64,000 nt of DNA from contig CALSRG010000003.1 in NCBI GenBank assembly GCA_943788695.1, positions 225,767 through 289,766 on the forward strand. Reading direction: 5' to 3'. This DNA is from an uncultured Flavobacteriaceae bacterium. GTDB lineage: Bacteria > Bacteroidota > Bacteroidia > Flavobacteriales > Flavobacteriaceae. The notes under the pieces are model-generated. The model did not search any database and was not told where the DNA came from. It worked only from the letters and a program-made list of their open reading frames with translations. Both the position numbers and the translations under genes were made by a program. Positions 28,626-38,236 of the stretch are shown in pieces (the first letter of the stretch is position 1; every line of letters begins with the position of its first letter).

Positions 28626-29035
28626 AAGTTACAGTAAGTAGAAAAGCTCATTTTAATGCTGCACATCGACTGTACAGAGAGGACTGGAGTATGGCAAAGA
28701 ATGATGCTGTTTTTGGTAAATGTAATAATCCCAATTATCATGGTCACAATTACGAATTAATAGCCAGTGTTACTGGATCAGTTGATCCAGTAACAGGATT
28801 CGTTATCGATGTAAAAGTTTTAAAAGATCTTATTAAGATTCATGTCGAAGATGCATTTGATCACAAAAATTTAAATCTTGACGTTAAAGATTTTAAAGAT
28901 ATAAATCCAACAGCAGAGAATATAGCGATTGCTATTCATAATCGGTTACTTCCTCACATATCTACTGGTCTTGAACTTTCTATTACCTTATACGAAACGC
29001 CAAGAAATTTTGTAACCTATGATGGAAAATCTTAA
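28622..29035 (+). CDS. 6-pyruvoyl-tetrahydropterin/6-carboxytetrahydropterin synthase family (QueD-like)
   Basis: 137 residues. Zinc-binding histidines are in AHFNAAHRL and YHGHNYEL, and the catalytic Cys is in FGKCNNPNYHGHN. The enzyme turns dihydroneopterin triphosphate into a 6-carboxy- or 6-pyruvoyl-tetrahydropterin; in bacteria it usually supplies queuosine synthesis (QueD), but no other que gene is nearby, so the symbol is withheld. Its start overlaps idi and its end overlaps manA by 17 bases. Confidence 0.88.
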   Translation: MKVTVSRKAHFNAAHRLYREDWSMAKNDAVFGKCNNPNYHGHNYELIASVTGSVDPVTGFVIDVKVLKDLIKIHVEDAFDHKNLNLDVKDFKDINPTAENIAIAIHNRLLPHISTGLELSITLYETPRNFVTYDGKS

Positions 29036-30035
29036 TCATTTGGATCAACAATCTTTGGAGCCGTTAATATTTGAGCCTATTCTTAAAAATAGAATTTGGG
29101 GGGGTGAGAAACTAAAAAATTTACTTCAAAAGAATACTGAACAGCTTAATGTCGGAGAAAGTTGGGAGATTAGTGATGTTGAAGGCGATGTCTCTGTCGT
29201 GACTGGCGGTTCTTTTCATGGCAAATCCTTAAGAGACTTGGTTCGCCTATATCAGTCTGATTTTTTAGGTGACGCCAATTATGATCGATTTGGAGATAAA
29301 TTTCCGTTACTTATAAAGTTTATAGATGCCAAAAATAATTTATCGATTCAGCTGCATCCCAATGATAGACTTGCTGCTGAGCGGCATAATTCCTTCGGTA
29401 AAAACGAAATGTGGTATATTATGCAAGCTGATGAAGGCGCTGAGATTATAGTTGATTTTAATCAAGAAATGGATATCGCAAAATACCAGCAGCATCTTTC
29501 GGAAGGTACTTTGCCTTTAATTATGAATAATGAAAAAGTAGCGCCAGGTGATGCTTTTATGATCGATGTTGGAAGGGTGCACGCTATTGGGGCAGGTGTT
29601 TTATTGGCAGAGATTCAACAGACTAGTGATGTCACCTATAGGCTATATGATTGGGACAGAGTTGATAACCAAGGCCAGCCCAGAGAACTGCATACTAAGA
29701 TGGCCCTAGACGCTATTGATTTTCATATGCCATCCAATTTTCGAAGATCTTACAGTTCCGAGCCAAATCGTCCAAATTCCATTATAGAATGTCCTTATTT
29801 TTCATGTAATTATTTTGAAATAAGTAGAAATATCAGAATAACAAATAAATATGATTCTTTTCTAATATATATTTGCATAGAAGGAGATCTCACCGTAAAT
29901 TTCCGACGGAATAGATGGAAAATTAACAAGGGACAATCCATTCTAATTCCGGCGGCGGTAAAAAACTTTGAATTAATTGCTGAATATGCAAAACTATTAG
30001 AGGTTTATGTTGAGCCTTACAATAAAACGATATGA
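29019..30035 (+). CDS. manA: Mannose-6-phosphate isomerase, class I
   Basis: 338 residues. Cupin-type zinc enzyme with SIQLHPND and KNEMWYIM carrying zinc ligands, GRVHAIGAG with another His, and the N-terminal EPILKNRIWGGEKL typical of short bacterial members. It interconverts fructose-6-P and mannose-6-P for GDP-sugars. Two ATG codons are adjacent (29019 and 29022); either could be used. The gene starts within the pterin synthase gene and ends 3 bases into the small downstream gene. Confidence 0.9.
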   Translation: MMENLNHLDQQSLEPLIFEPILKNRIWGGEKLKNLLQKNTEQLNVGESWEISDVEGDVSVVTGGSFHGKSLRDLVRLYQSDFLGDANYDRFGDKFPLLIKFIDAKNNLSIQLHPNDRLAAERHNSFGKNEMWYIMQADEGAEIIVDFNQEMDIAKYQQHLSEGTLPLIMNNEKVAPGDAFMIDVGRVHAIGAGVLLAEIQQTSDVTYRLYDWDRVDNQGQPRELHTKMALDAIDFHMPSNFRRSYSSEPNRPNSIIECPYFSCNYFEISRNIRITNKYDSFLIYICIEGDLTVNFRRNRWKINKGQSILIPAAVKNFELIAEYAKLLEVYVEPYNKTI

Positions 30036-30298
30036 CAAAAATTAAAGACTTAAAGAAAGACATTAATGATACTCTTGGTGAGGTTATTACATCTGCACTT
30101 ATTTGGCAAAGCCAAAATGCTGGAAAATCGGCTGATACCGATGCCTTAGTTGACGAAACAATTGAAGTGTTCGACATCTTAATAGCGAAACTTAATGATC
30201 GAAATGAGCGCTCGACTAAAGGACATTTTGCAAAAATTAGACAAGAATTGAATGAGGCTGAAGAACGTTTGATGGCAAAAATCGCCGCTTTAAGTTAA
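30032..30298 (+). CDS. Conserved small protein of unknown function
   Basis: 88 residues, predicted all-helical, charged and soluble, with no Cys. The middle part (IWQSQNAGKSADTDALVDETIEVFDILIAKLND) and the C-terminal coiled-coil-like stretch look conserved-protein-like and the codon use matches the neighbours. It overlaps manA by 4 bases, so it is very probably translated from the same mRNA. I do not recognise a domain and assign no function. Confidence 0.72.
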   Translation: MTKIKDLKKDINDTLGEVITSALIWQSQNAGKSADTDALVDETIEVFDILIAKLNDRNERSTKGHFAKIRQELNEAEERLMAKIAALS

Positions 30299-30299
30299 T

Positions 30300-31226
30300 T
30301 TACAGACTTTTCATAAACAACGTAATCACTTTAATCAAATCCGAACTTATCGGTCGGTGAGGCTCATTGTACGACTTGGCATTTTCAAGTGGGTCTTTTG
30401 ATACATTTACTAGGACATGGTTCATGTCTTGTATCACCGAAAGCTTACTATAACTGTTGACTTCTGCTAATTGAATGGCTTGGTCACTCTCGATTTGTAA
30501 ATCGTTACTTCCATTTAAAATAAGACTTGGTATTTCTATCTTACTTAAAATTTCAGATGGTGTATAGTTCATCCAATTGATTAAAAAGGGTTGAACCGTT
30601 TTGTTAAATATGCTACCTAGTACGGGTGGGTAATCATCAGTTGTTTTACCAGATTTTAAGACGGCTATAATCCTATCGGATTGTACAGACAGTTCTGGTG
30701 CATTCTGCTTGATTTGCTTCGAAATGATAACATCTATGGATTCGGATGGACCAGCAATAGATACAATGCCATTCGCACCCTTTGAGGCAAGCATGGCAAT
30801 TAAACTTCCTTGACTATGTCCAATAACTATAATTTTATGATAGGCTTTGTTGTTTCTAAAATAAGCAACAACATCCTTAGCGTCATCAATAAAATCATCA
30901 AATAGGTAATCATTATCATAAATCCCCATTTTTAAATCCTTTACAACCCGCTTGTCATATCTGAAAGATGAAAAACCTTGCTCGGCTAAACCATAAGCGA
31001 GTTTCTTTAGCGCATCACATTTTAAAAAATTCTGATTTCCATCGCGATCTGTCGGCCCCGAGCCGGCAATAATTATAGCTAAAGTCTTATTATAAATAGA
31101 ATCAGTTGGCGTCAAAAGTGTACCTTCGATATAATCTGAAACTGTAATATCAGTAGATACAGTCTCGATATTTTGTGTATACGATAACTGAGCTAATAGA
31201 ATAACAACAAAGGGAATATGTTTCAT
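30300..31226 (-). CDS. Secreted or periplasmic alpha/beta hydrolase
   Basis: 308 residues. An N-terminal hydrophobic segment (HIPFVVILLAQLSYTQ) suggests export. The alpha/beta-hydrolase core is complete: oxyanion region IIAGSGPTDRDGN, nucleophile elbow VIGHSQGS (Ser about residue 140), acid in LNGSNDLQI and His in DMNHVL. Close relatives are annotated as serine aminopeptidase/esterase-like hydrolases; the substrate is unknown. It is separate from htpG by a terminator and stands alone. Confidence 0.83.
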   Translation of the reverse strand: MKHIPFVVILLAQLSYTQNIETVSTDITVSDYIEGTLLTPTDSIYNKTLAIIIAGSGPTDRDGNQNFLKCDALKKLAYGLAEQGFSSFRYDKRVVKDLKMGIYDNDYLFDDFIDDAKDVVAYFRNNKAYHKIIVIGHSQGSLIAMLASKGANGIVSIAGPSESIDVIISKQIKQNAPELSVQSDRIIAVLKSGKTTDDYPPVLGSIFNKTVQPFLINWMNYTPSEILSKIEIPSLILNGSNDLQIESDQAIQLAEVNSYSKLSVIQDMNHVLVNVSKDPLENAKSYNEPHRPISSDLIKVITLFMKSL

Positions 31227-31505
31227 TGCAATCGCTTTTCTTCAAAAATAGGTCAAAATAACTTCAACTAGTTCAGAATTTGACGAAATGCAATCTGATA
31301 AAATCCAGATATTTTACCTTCTTTTACATGCCTAAACACAAAAAAACATCATCTTATAAATAAAATGATGTTTTTGGTAGGTTAAATTTTGATTTGGATC
31401 AAAAAAGGTAATGGACAAATGTAGATCACATATACGCGCTGAGAGTATCTATGCTATAAGTGGTGTCCATATTATATAAAAATGATCCAAATGGGTTATA
31501 AGTGG
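31227..31505. other. Intergenic region between the hydrolase gene and htpG
   Basis: 279 bases without a gene. It holds the htpG terminator at 31342-31375. The rest is AT-rich and I see no other supported element. Confidence 0.6.
31342..31375 (-). terminator. Terminator downstream of htpG
   Basis: Perfect 11-base-pair inverted repeat AAAAACATCAT/ATGATGTTTTT with a 12-base loop. On the minus strand it ends in a T run, as expected for intrinsic termination of htpG. Confidence 0.75.
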
Positions 31506-33395
31506 TTATTTAATTAAATCATAACTTCTAGATATAAAACGGGTCAACTCTTCGCCTTTTAATAAGCCTTGAGATAAGCGTGCCAAGTCTACACCTTGTT
31601 TAATGAGTCGTTGCTGTTTAGCTTCAGTTTTTGTTTCTAAAATTCTTCCAATCAATTCATGATTGGTATTTACCACTAAATTATACATTTCGGGTAGATT
31701 GCCCATGCCAAACATACCACCGCCACCACCAGACTGCTGCATTTCTTTCATTCTTCGCATGAATTCGGGTTGCGTAATTAAAAATGGCGACGCCTCACTA
31801 TCCATAGCTTCAAGTTGAATTGAATATTTTTCTTCTGAGATCTGTGTTTTTAAAATGGTTTCAAAACGAGTTTTTTCATCATCTGACAGTTTTGAAATCA
31901 CCACATCATCTTTCTTGATCAGATTGTCGATATGATCAGCATCAATTCGAGCAAAACTTAGATTATCGTTAGCGCCCTCAAGCTTTTGAATGAGATGACT
32001 TACAATTGGAGAATCCAAAAGTAGAACCTCGTAATTTTTTGCTTTGGCTTGCTCAATATAACTATGCTGCTCTTCAATATTTGACGCATAAAGTACGATA
32101 AGTTTACCATCCTTATCTGTTTGCAGTTCAGAGGTCTTTTTATTCAGTTCTTCAAAAGTAAAATAGTCGCCATTAGTAGTGGGGTATAGTGCGAATTTCT
32201 CGGCCTTTTCGAAAAACTTCTCGTCACTCAACATGCCATACTCTATAACTACTTTGATATCATTCCACTTTTTTTCAAATGACTCTCGATCCTCTTTGAA
32301 CATGGCTTGAAGCTTGTCTGCAACTTTTCGACTTATATATGACGATATTTTTTTCACAGCTCCGTCTGCTTGCAAATAGGATCTTGAAACGTTTAAAGGA
32401 ATATCTGGAGAATCAATCACACCTCGAAGCATGGTCAGGAAGTCAGGTACAATACCTTCTACATTGTCGGTTACGAAAACTTGATTTTGATAAAGTTGAA
32501 TACGATCTTTTTGAAGATTCATATCATTACTCAATTTTGGAAAGTACAGAATCCCTGTTAAATTAAAGGGATAGTCAACGTTGAGATGAATCTGAAATAG
32601 TGGCGATTCAAATTGTGTAGGATATAACTCCCTGTAAAATGATTGATAATCTTCGTCTGTTAAATCTGCTGGTGTTTGAGTCCATGCAGGATTAGTGTTA
32701 TTGATGATATTATCAACTGTTTTCGTTTTTGGTTTCGCATCCTTTTTCGCATTCTTAGGGAGTGGTAAGGTTTCTTCTTTTGTTCCAAACTTGATAGGAA
32801 CAGGCATAAACTTGTTGTATTTATTCAACAGTGTTTTAATTCTGGAATCTTCTAAGAATTCAACCGAATCCTTGTCAATGTGTAAAATAATTTCGGTTCC
32901 TCGCTCTGTTTTATCAGAATCTTCCAAAATGAATTCGGGAGATCCGTCGCACGACCAATGCACTGCAGGCTCATCCTTAAAAGATTTTGTAATAATCTCT
33001 ACTTTTTCAGAGACCATGAAGGCAGAATAGAATCCAAGTCCAAAATGACCTATAATTCCTGCATCTTCTAATTTGTCTTTATATTGATCAAGAAACTCTT
33101 CTGCTCCAGAGAAAGCCACTTCATTGATATACTTTTCAACTTCAGATTTTGTCATTCCTAATCCTTGGTCAATGATATGAAGAGTTTTAGATTTTTTATC
33201 AACCTTCACCTCAATTATCGGCGTTCCAAAATCGACTTTGGCTTCTCCTAGACTATGCAAATGCCTTAATTTTAATGTTGCATCTGAAGCATTACTAATT
33301 AATTCTCGTAAAAATATTTCGTGGTCACTATAAAGAAATTTTTTAATGAGTGGAAAAATATTATCCACTGATACATTGATTTTTCCTTTTGTCAT
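31506..33395 (-). CDS. htpG: Molecular chaperone HtpG (Hsp90)
   Basis: 629 residues. N-terminal ATPase of the GHKL fold with LRELISNASDA (Mg/ATP Asn), IDQGLGMTK, GHFGLGFYSAFMV and the lid; then middle domain (FPLNVSRSYLQ-like region) and C-terminal dimerisation domain. It is a cytosolic ATP-driven folding chaperone. A Gly-rich MQQSGGGGGMFGMGN stretch near residue 560 is a linker seen in Bacteroidota members. No heat-shock operator such as CIRCE is visible upstream. Confidence 0.97.
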   Translation of the reverse strand: MTKGKINVSVDNIFPLIKKFLYSDHEIFLRELISNASDATLKLRHLHSLGEAKVDFGTPIIEVKVDKKSKTLHIIDQGLGMTKSEVEKYINEVAFSGAEEFLDQYKDKLEDAGIIGHFGLGFYSAFMVSEKVEIITKSFKDEPAVHWSCDGSPEFILEDSDKTERGTEIILHIDKDSVEFLEDSRIKTLLNKYNKFMPVPIKFGTKEETLPLPKNAKKDAKPKTKTVDNIINNTNPAWTQTPADLTDEDYQSFYRELYPTQFESPLFQIHLNVDYPFNLTGILYFPKLSNDMNLQKDRIQLYQNQVFVTDNVEGIVPDFLTMLRGVIDSPDIPLNVSRSYLQADGAVKKISSYISRKVADKLQAMFKEDRESFEKKWNDIKVVIEYGMLSDEKFFEKAEKFALYPTTNGDYFTFEELNKKTSELQTDKDGKLIVLYASNIEEQHSYIEQAKAKNYEVLLLDSPIVSHLIQKLEGANDNLSFARIDADHIDNLIKKDDVVISKLSDDEKTRFETILKTQISEEKYSIQLEAMDSEASPFLITQPEFMRRMKEMQQSGGGGGMFGMGNLPEMYNLVVNTNHELIGRILETKTEAKQQRLIKQGVDLARLSQGLLKGEELTRFISRSYDLIK

Positions 33396-33492
33396 GATTT
33401 TTATTTTTAAATGTTTTAACTACTAAGTCAAAAAAAATACCACAAGTATAAAACTGACAAACTGACACCATCTTAAGGATCGATCTAATCCC

Positions 33493-33500
33493 TATATTTG
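33493..33500 (+). promoter_or_regulatory. -7 element of the fabH promoter
   Basis: TATATTTG, 23 bases before the start codon of the beta-ketoacyl synthase III gene. No clear -33 element. Confidence 0.45.
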
Positions 33501-33523
33501 TAATATTAAAAAACTCATTTTCA

Positions 33524-34531
33524 ATGTATACATCAAGAATATCAGGCTGCGGGCATTTTCTTCCAGATAATATTGTTACGAATAATGATTTGATCGAATT
33601 GATGGAAACGAGTGATGCTTGGATTCAAGAGCGTACAGGAATTAATGAACGAAGATGGATTGATCCTGCTTCTGGAGAAACAACATCAACAATGGGTGCC
33701 AAGGCAGCGCGGAATGCAATAAAATCAGCCGGCTTAAGAGTCGATGATATTGACTTCATTATTTTTGCTACCTTATCTCCAGACATGTATTTTCCTGGTG
33801 GTGGTGTTAGGATTCAAGATATCCTTGGCATGACAACCATAGGAGCGCTTGACGTCAGAAATCAATGTTCTGGTTTTGTTTATGCTTTGTCAGTTGCGGA
33901 TCAATTTATAAAAACGGGGATGTATAAGAACATCCTAGTTATAGGTAGTGAAAACCATTCTGGAGGATTGGAAAAAACGACCAGAGGCAGAGGTGTGAGC
34001 GTTATTTTTGGCGATGGCGCTGGGGCAGTTGTACTTTCAAGAAGCGAAGTAGAAGGTTGCGGTTTGCTGTCTACCCATTTACATTCTGAGGGAGCTCACG
34101 CCGAGCAGTTGTCATTAGCAGGACCGAGCACGGGAAGATGGGTGGATCAAATTATAAGAGAAAATGATCCAAATGACACCTCTTATTATCCATACATGAA
34201 TGGACAATTTGTATTCAAACACGCCGTAGTGAGGTTTAGTGAGGTAATTAATGAAGCCCTTGATGCAAATGGATTATCTTCAGCAGATATTGATATGCTT
34301 ATACCTCATCAAGCTAACTTGAGAATTGCTCAATTTATTCAGAAAAAATTTGGACTTGAAGACCATCAAGTATTTAACAATATTATGCGCTATGGCAATA
34401 CAACTGCCGCATCAATTCCGATAGCACTATCTGAGGCTGTTGAGCAAGGTCTCATTAAGCCTGGAGATGTTGTTGTTATGGCAGCTTTTGGTAGTGGGTT
34501 TACATGGGCTAGTGCTCTTTTTCGCTGGTAA
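33524..34531 (+). CDS. 3-oxoacyl-[acyl-carrier-protein] synthase III
   Basis: 335 residues with the FabH catalytic triad: Cys in DVRNQCSGFVYAL (about residue 115), His in LIPHQANLRI and Asn in RYGNTTAASIP. Ketoacyl-ACP synthase III starts fatty acid synthesis by condensing acyl-CoA with malonyl-ACP. This copy is not in a rpmF-plsX-fabH cluster, and Bacteroidota often hold several FabH homologues, so it may be an accessory or branched-chain-specific copy; the symbol is left empty. Confidence 0.87.
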   Translation: MYTSRISGCGHFLPDNIVTNNDLIELMETSDAWIQERTGINERRWIDPASGETTSTMGAKAARNAIKSAGLRVDDIDFIIFATLSPDMYFPGGGVRIQDILGMTTIGALDVRNQCSGFVYALSVADQFIKTGMYKNILVIGSENHSGGLEKTTRGRGVSVIFGDGAGAVVLSRSEVEGCGLLSTHLHSEGAHAEQLSLAGPSTGRWVDQIIRENDPNDTSYYPYMNGQFVFKHAVVRFSEVINEALDANGLSSADIDMLIPHQANLRIAQFIQKKFGLEDHQVFNNIMRYGNTTAASIPIALSEAVEQGLIKPGDVVVMAAFGSGFTWASALFRW

Positions 34532-34532
34532 G

Positions 34533-34901
34533 ATGTCATTAACGACCTTAGTTATTGGTGCTAGTAATAATCCAGACCGCTATGCCTATAAAGCGATCAA
34601 GGCATTATTAAATCATGGTCATACTGTAATTGCTGTTGGAAATCGCGAGGGTGCGATTTATAACATAATAATCTCAAAAAATTGGCCTGAAACGAATTCT
34701 ATAGATACGCTTACCCTATATATCGGCAAGGTGCATCAAGAGGCTGTAATACCTAAAATTTTAGTATTAAAGCCAAGACGTGTTATTTTTAATCCTGGAA
34801 CAGAAAACGAGGTTTTAGAAACCATTTTACGTGATGCAGGAATAGTTGTAGAAACGGCCTGTACTCTTGTTTTACTTGCGACGAATCAATATCAATCCTA
34901 A
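34533..34901 (+). CDS. CoA-binding domain protein
   Basis: 122 residues from ATG 34533 (the longer frame from 34440 reads inside fabH). Rossmann-like CoA_binding family (YccU type): [32 protein letters not shown] at the N-terminus and [11 protein letters not shown] at the C-terminus. Function of the family is not settled. It begins 1 base after the fabH-like stop, so it is translationally coupled; its 3' end overlaps the convergent symporter gene by 30 bases. Confidence 0.85.
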   Translation: MSLTTLVIGASNNPDRYAYKAIKALLNHGHTVIAVGNREGAIYNIIISKNWPETNSIDTLTLYIGKVHQEAVIPKILVLKPRRVIFNPGTENEVLETILRDAGIVVETACTLVLLATNQYQS

Positions 34902-36329
34902 GAAAGTAAGCAATCCATTTAAAGGTAGGAGCTCATAACCCAATTGATAGCCTCCTAAAACGTCTGTTGGCAAATTCCCTAAAATAGTAATTACCCCCAC
35001 AGAGGTTAAACATACCATCCAAACATACTTGTCTATTAATTTGTACGAAGTTAATATGCCAAAGGCAAACAGTCCTAGTAAGGGGCCATAAGTGTAAGTC
35101 GCTACGGTTAGAAGTCCATCAATGACATTTCGGTCGATGATGTACTTGAAACTGATGATCACTAGAATTAAAATGACGCAAATAGCAATGTGAACCTTCT
35201 TACGTAATGTCTTTTGCAAATATTCTGGACGTTTTTCAATATTTAAAAAATCAACACAAAATGATGTCGTTAAGGCCGTTAAAGCGCTGTCGGCACTGCT
35301 ATAGGCAGCTGCAATAAGTCCTAATAAAAATACAATTGATAGCCCGTTTCCAAGTCCCTGGTTTAGAGCGATTTCAGGAAAGAGCAAATCGCTTTTCGGT
35401 GCGCCGTCCATCAAAGGTAAACTCATACTGGCGTTGTCTGCATAAATATAAAGTAAAGCACCTAAAATTAAGAACAATAAATTCACTACAACCAACACAA
35501 TGCTAAACCAAACCATGTTTTTTTGGGCATCTTTAAGTGTTCTACAAGTCAAATTTTTCTGCATCATATCCTGATCCAGTCCAGTCATACAAATAGCAAT
35601 AAACATGCCGCCGATAAATGATTTTATCAGGTGATTTTTTGCTAAAATGCTATCTGTAAAAAATATTTGATTGTAATGGTCGAACTCCGTTGACTTAAGG
35701 AAATCTAAAAATGTCAAATTCAGATTGTCTAAAATTAAAACAACTGAAAGACCAACTGCCATAAGCATAAAAAGTGTTTGTAAAGTATCTGTCCAAACAA
35801 TAGTTTTTATACCACCTCGGTACGTATAAACCCATATGAGTAGTACTGAAAGGATTACAGTCGCTTCAAAAGGTATGTTCCAGTTATCAAAGACAAATTG
35901 CTGCAAGACAATGGCGACGAGAAACAGTCTGAAAGCAGCGCCAATGACCCGCGATATAAAAAAGAAAAACGCGCCTGTGCGATGACTTACCCTACCGAAT
36001 CTGCTATCTAAGTACTCATAAATAGAGGTTACGTTCAGACGGTAATAAATGGGGAGTAGAACAAAAGCAATAACCAAGTATCCACCCAAGTAGCCCAGAA
36101 CAACCTGCATATATCCCATTTGAGCCCCAGCAACCCATCCTGGAACTGATATAAAAGTAACCCCGGATAGTGAGGTTCCAATCATTCCAAAAGCTACTAA
36201 ATACCAAGGAGACTCACGGTTGGCTTGAAAAAAAATCTTATTGCTATCATCTCGCCCAGTTAAAAAGGAAATACTGTATAAAATAACAAAGTAGCCTATA
36301 ATAATAGTTAAAATCAGTGTGGGTGTCAT
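34872..36329 (-). CDS. Sodium:solute symporter (SSS family)
   Basis: 485 residues with about 13 transmembrane helices. Family marks are the N-terminal helix, the [17 protein letters not shown] segment (about 50-66) of the Na+ site, and [15 protein letters not shown] (about 169-183), plus [12 protein letters not shown]. Substrate could be a sugar, amino acid or other solute; subfamily cannot be fixed. It is divergent from recR with about 109 bases between starts, and its end overlaps the CoA-binding gene. Confidence 0.88.
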   Translation of the reverse strand: MTPTLILTIIIGYFVILYSISFLTGRDDSNKIFFQANRESPWYLVAFGMIGTSLSGVTFISVPGWVAGAQMGYMQVVLGYLGGYLVIAFVLLPIYYRLNVTSIYEYLDSRFGRVSHRTGAFFFFISRVIGAAFRLFLVAIVLQQFVFDNWNIPFEATVILSVLLIWVYTYRGGIKTIVWTDTLQTLFMLMAVGLSVVLILDNLNLTFLDFLKSTEFDHYNQIFFTDSILAKNHLIKSFIGGMFIAICMTGLDQDMMQKNLTCRTLKDAQKNMVWFSIVLVVVNLLFLILGALLYIYADNASMSLPLMDGAPKSDLLFPEIALNQGLGNGLSIVFLLGLIAAAYSSADSALTALTTSFCVDFLNIEKRPEYLQKTLRKKVHIAICVILILVIISFKYIIDRNVIDGLLTVATYTYGPLLGLFAFGILTSYKLIDKYVWMVCLTSVGVITILGNLPTDVLGGYQLGYELLPLNGLLTFLGLILIRRK

Positions 36330-36425
36330 AATGTCATTGATTAAACAATATTGCGATTATTTTTCTCATTTTCCAAATGCTGATAGTCAAAGTTAATTTT
36401 CATGTTACAAAACAAGTTTATATTG

Positions 36426-36433
36426 TATTTTTG
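36426..36433 (+). promoter_or_regulatory. -7 element of the recR promoter
   Basis: TATTTTTG ending 5 bases before the recR start. If transcription starts about 5-8 bases after this box, the mRNA would be leaderless or nearly so. Confidence 0.45.
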
Positions 36434-36438
36434 TCTTC

Positions 36439-37056
36439 ATGGAGTTCTCATCAAAGTTACTCGAAAATGCTGTCTCTGAAATGTCGCACTTGCCCGGCAT
36501 TGGAAAAAGAACCGCTTTACGTTTGGTGTTGCATCTCTTGCGGCAACCAGAAAGCCAAACCGAAGCACTTTCAAAAGCCTTATTAAATTTGCGGTTGACT
36601 ATCAAATTTTGCGAACAATGTCACAACTTATGCGATACCGTAAAATGCGAGATATGTTCTAATGGGTTTCGTGACGAAAGCCAGATTTGTGTGGTTGAAG
36701 ATATTCGTGACGTGATGGCCATTGAAAATACTGGAACTTTTAGGGGCTTATATCATGTTCTAGGAGGTAAGATATCCCCAATGGATGGTGTGGGCCCTCA
36801 CGATTTAAATATCGAGTCTTTAGTGACAAGAGTAGCTTCTGGAAATGTAAAAGAACTGATATTCGCTTTGAGTTCCACTATAGAAGGTGATACTACAAAC
36901 TTCTATATTTTTAAAAAATTGAACGGATTTGAACTCAAAGTTTCAACTATAGCAAGGGGAATCGCTGTTGGCGATGAATTAGAGTATGCCGATGAAATCA
37001 CTTTAGGAAGGAGCATTCAAAATCGAATACCCTTTGAATCGGCCATTAAATCGTAG
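36439..37056 (+). CDS. recR: Recombination protein RecR
   Basis: 205 residues: helix-hairpin-helix N-terminus ([17 protein letters not shown]), C4 zinc finger [16 protein letters not shown] (about 57-72) and the Toprim domain ([13 protein letters not shown]). RecR forms a ring clamp that with RecO loads RecA at gaps. It sits 9 bases before the glycosyltransferase gene. Confidence 0.95.
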   Translation: MEFSSKLLENAVSEMSHLPGIGKRTALRLVLHLLRQPESQTEALSKALLNLRLTIKFCEQCHNLCDTVKCEICSNGFRDESQICVVEDIRDVMAIENTGTFRGLYHVLGGKISPMDGVGPHDLNIESLVTRVASGNVKELIFALSSTIEGDTTNFYIFKKLNGFELKVSTIARGIAVGDELEYADEITLGRSIQNRIPFESAIKS

Positions 37057-37065
37057 TCATAAGTT

Positions 37066-38172
37066 ATGAAACTTTCTGTAGTCATACTTAATTATAACCT
37101 ATACCATTTTCTGCATTTGTGTGTAGATAGTGTTACAAGAGCGACCGCCCAAATGGATGCAGAAATAATTGTCATTGACAATGCTTCAACTGATGGCAGT
37201 CGAGAAGGGATAACATCTTCTTTTCCTGAGGTGATTTGGATTCAAAATGACATGAACTTAGGTTTTGCAAAAGCCAATAATAAGGCGGTTGCCTTGGCTC
37301 AAGGAGAATATTTATGTATTTTAAATCCTGACACAGTAGTAGCCGAAGATACTTTTGAAACCCTTTTAGCATTTGTAAAAGACAAAGACAATCTAGGTGC
37401 CGTTGGATGCCGGTTAATTGACGGTCGAGGCTTGTTTCTGCCAGAAAGCAAACGAAATGCCATAACTTTTAAAATAGCTCTAAATAAGCTTATCGGAATT
37501 TCTACAAAATATTATAATACAAAAGTTTCTGAATTTGATATCGATGAAATTGATGTTCTCGTTGGAGCTTTTATGTTTCTTCGTCGCAGCTCTTATGAAT
37601 CTATTGGTGGTTTCGATGAAGACTTTTTTATGTATGGCGAGGATATAGATTTCTCTATGCGTCTTCAGAATTCAGGTTTAAAAAACTATTATTTTGGAAA
37701 TGCTCCAATCATCCATTTTAAAGGTGAAAGCGCTTTAAAAGATGATGCGTATCGAAAGAATTTTTTTGGTGCGATGACCATTTATTATCACAAGCACTTT
37801 AAAAGGAATTTATTCAGAGATTTAATTGTTGGTCTTGGAGGGTTTCTAATTCAGGTTTTTTCAAAAAACACCACCTCTGAACCAGAAATATTAAAACCTA
37901 TAGTTCTGATCTCAAAAGATTCAAGTGATACTCGGTTGATCGGATCGTTACCAATTTTGAAAAGCCAAAGTGAAATACTTTTTAACGATTCAGAAATGTG
38001 TTATGTCGTCGACATGTCTCAATATTCTTATCGTGAAGTGATTACTGCCATGAGTTCGCGAGATCATACAATATCGAACCAAGTTAAATTTACGCCTAAT
38101 AAAGCGAGATTCGCTGTAGGTAGCAACAGTGCTAACACCCTGGGTTCTGCTATTATTTTTGAAACGATTTAA
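37066..38172 (+). CDS. Glycosyltransferase family 2
   Basis: 368 residues. GT-A fold: SVVILNYN start, IVIDNASTDGS nucleotide-binding loop (about 35-45), NPDTVV (metal-binding DxD position as NPD) and MYGEDIDFSMRLQ (about 193-205) for the acceptor/base. The last 100 residues have no known domain to me. The sugar and acceptor are unknown, possibly cell-surface glycans. It runs in recR-glycosyltransferase-E2 order, an arrangement I have seen in other flavobacteria (from memory). Confidence 0.85.
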   Translation: MKLSVVILNYNLYHFLHLCVDSVTRATAQMDAEIIVIDNASTDGSREGITSSFPEVIWIQNDMNLGFAKANNKAVALAQGEYLCILNPDTVVAEDTFETLLAFVKDKDNLGAVGCRLIDGRGLFLPESKRNAITFKIALNKLIGISTKYYNTKVSEFDIDEIDVLVGAFMFLRRSSYESIGGFDEDFFMYGEDIDFSMRLQNSGLKNYYFGNAPIIHFKGESALKDDAYRKNFFGAMTIYYHKHFKRNLFRDLIVGLGGFLIQVFSKNTTSEPEILKPIVLISKDSSDTRLIGSLPILKSQSEILFNDSEMCYVVDMSQYSYREVITAMSSRDHTISNQVKFTPNKARFAVGSNSANTLGSAIIFETI

Positions 38173-38236
38173 TGCCAAAGAGGACTTCTATTCGGGCATT
38201 TTAATTAATTTTGCATCTGCATTCAGATTGATTTCT

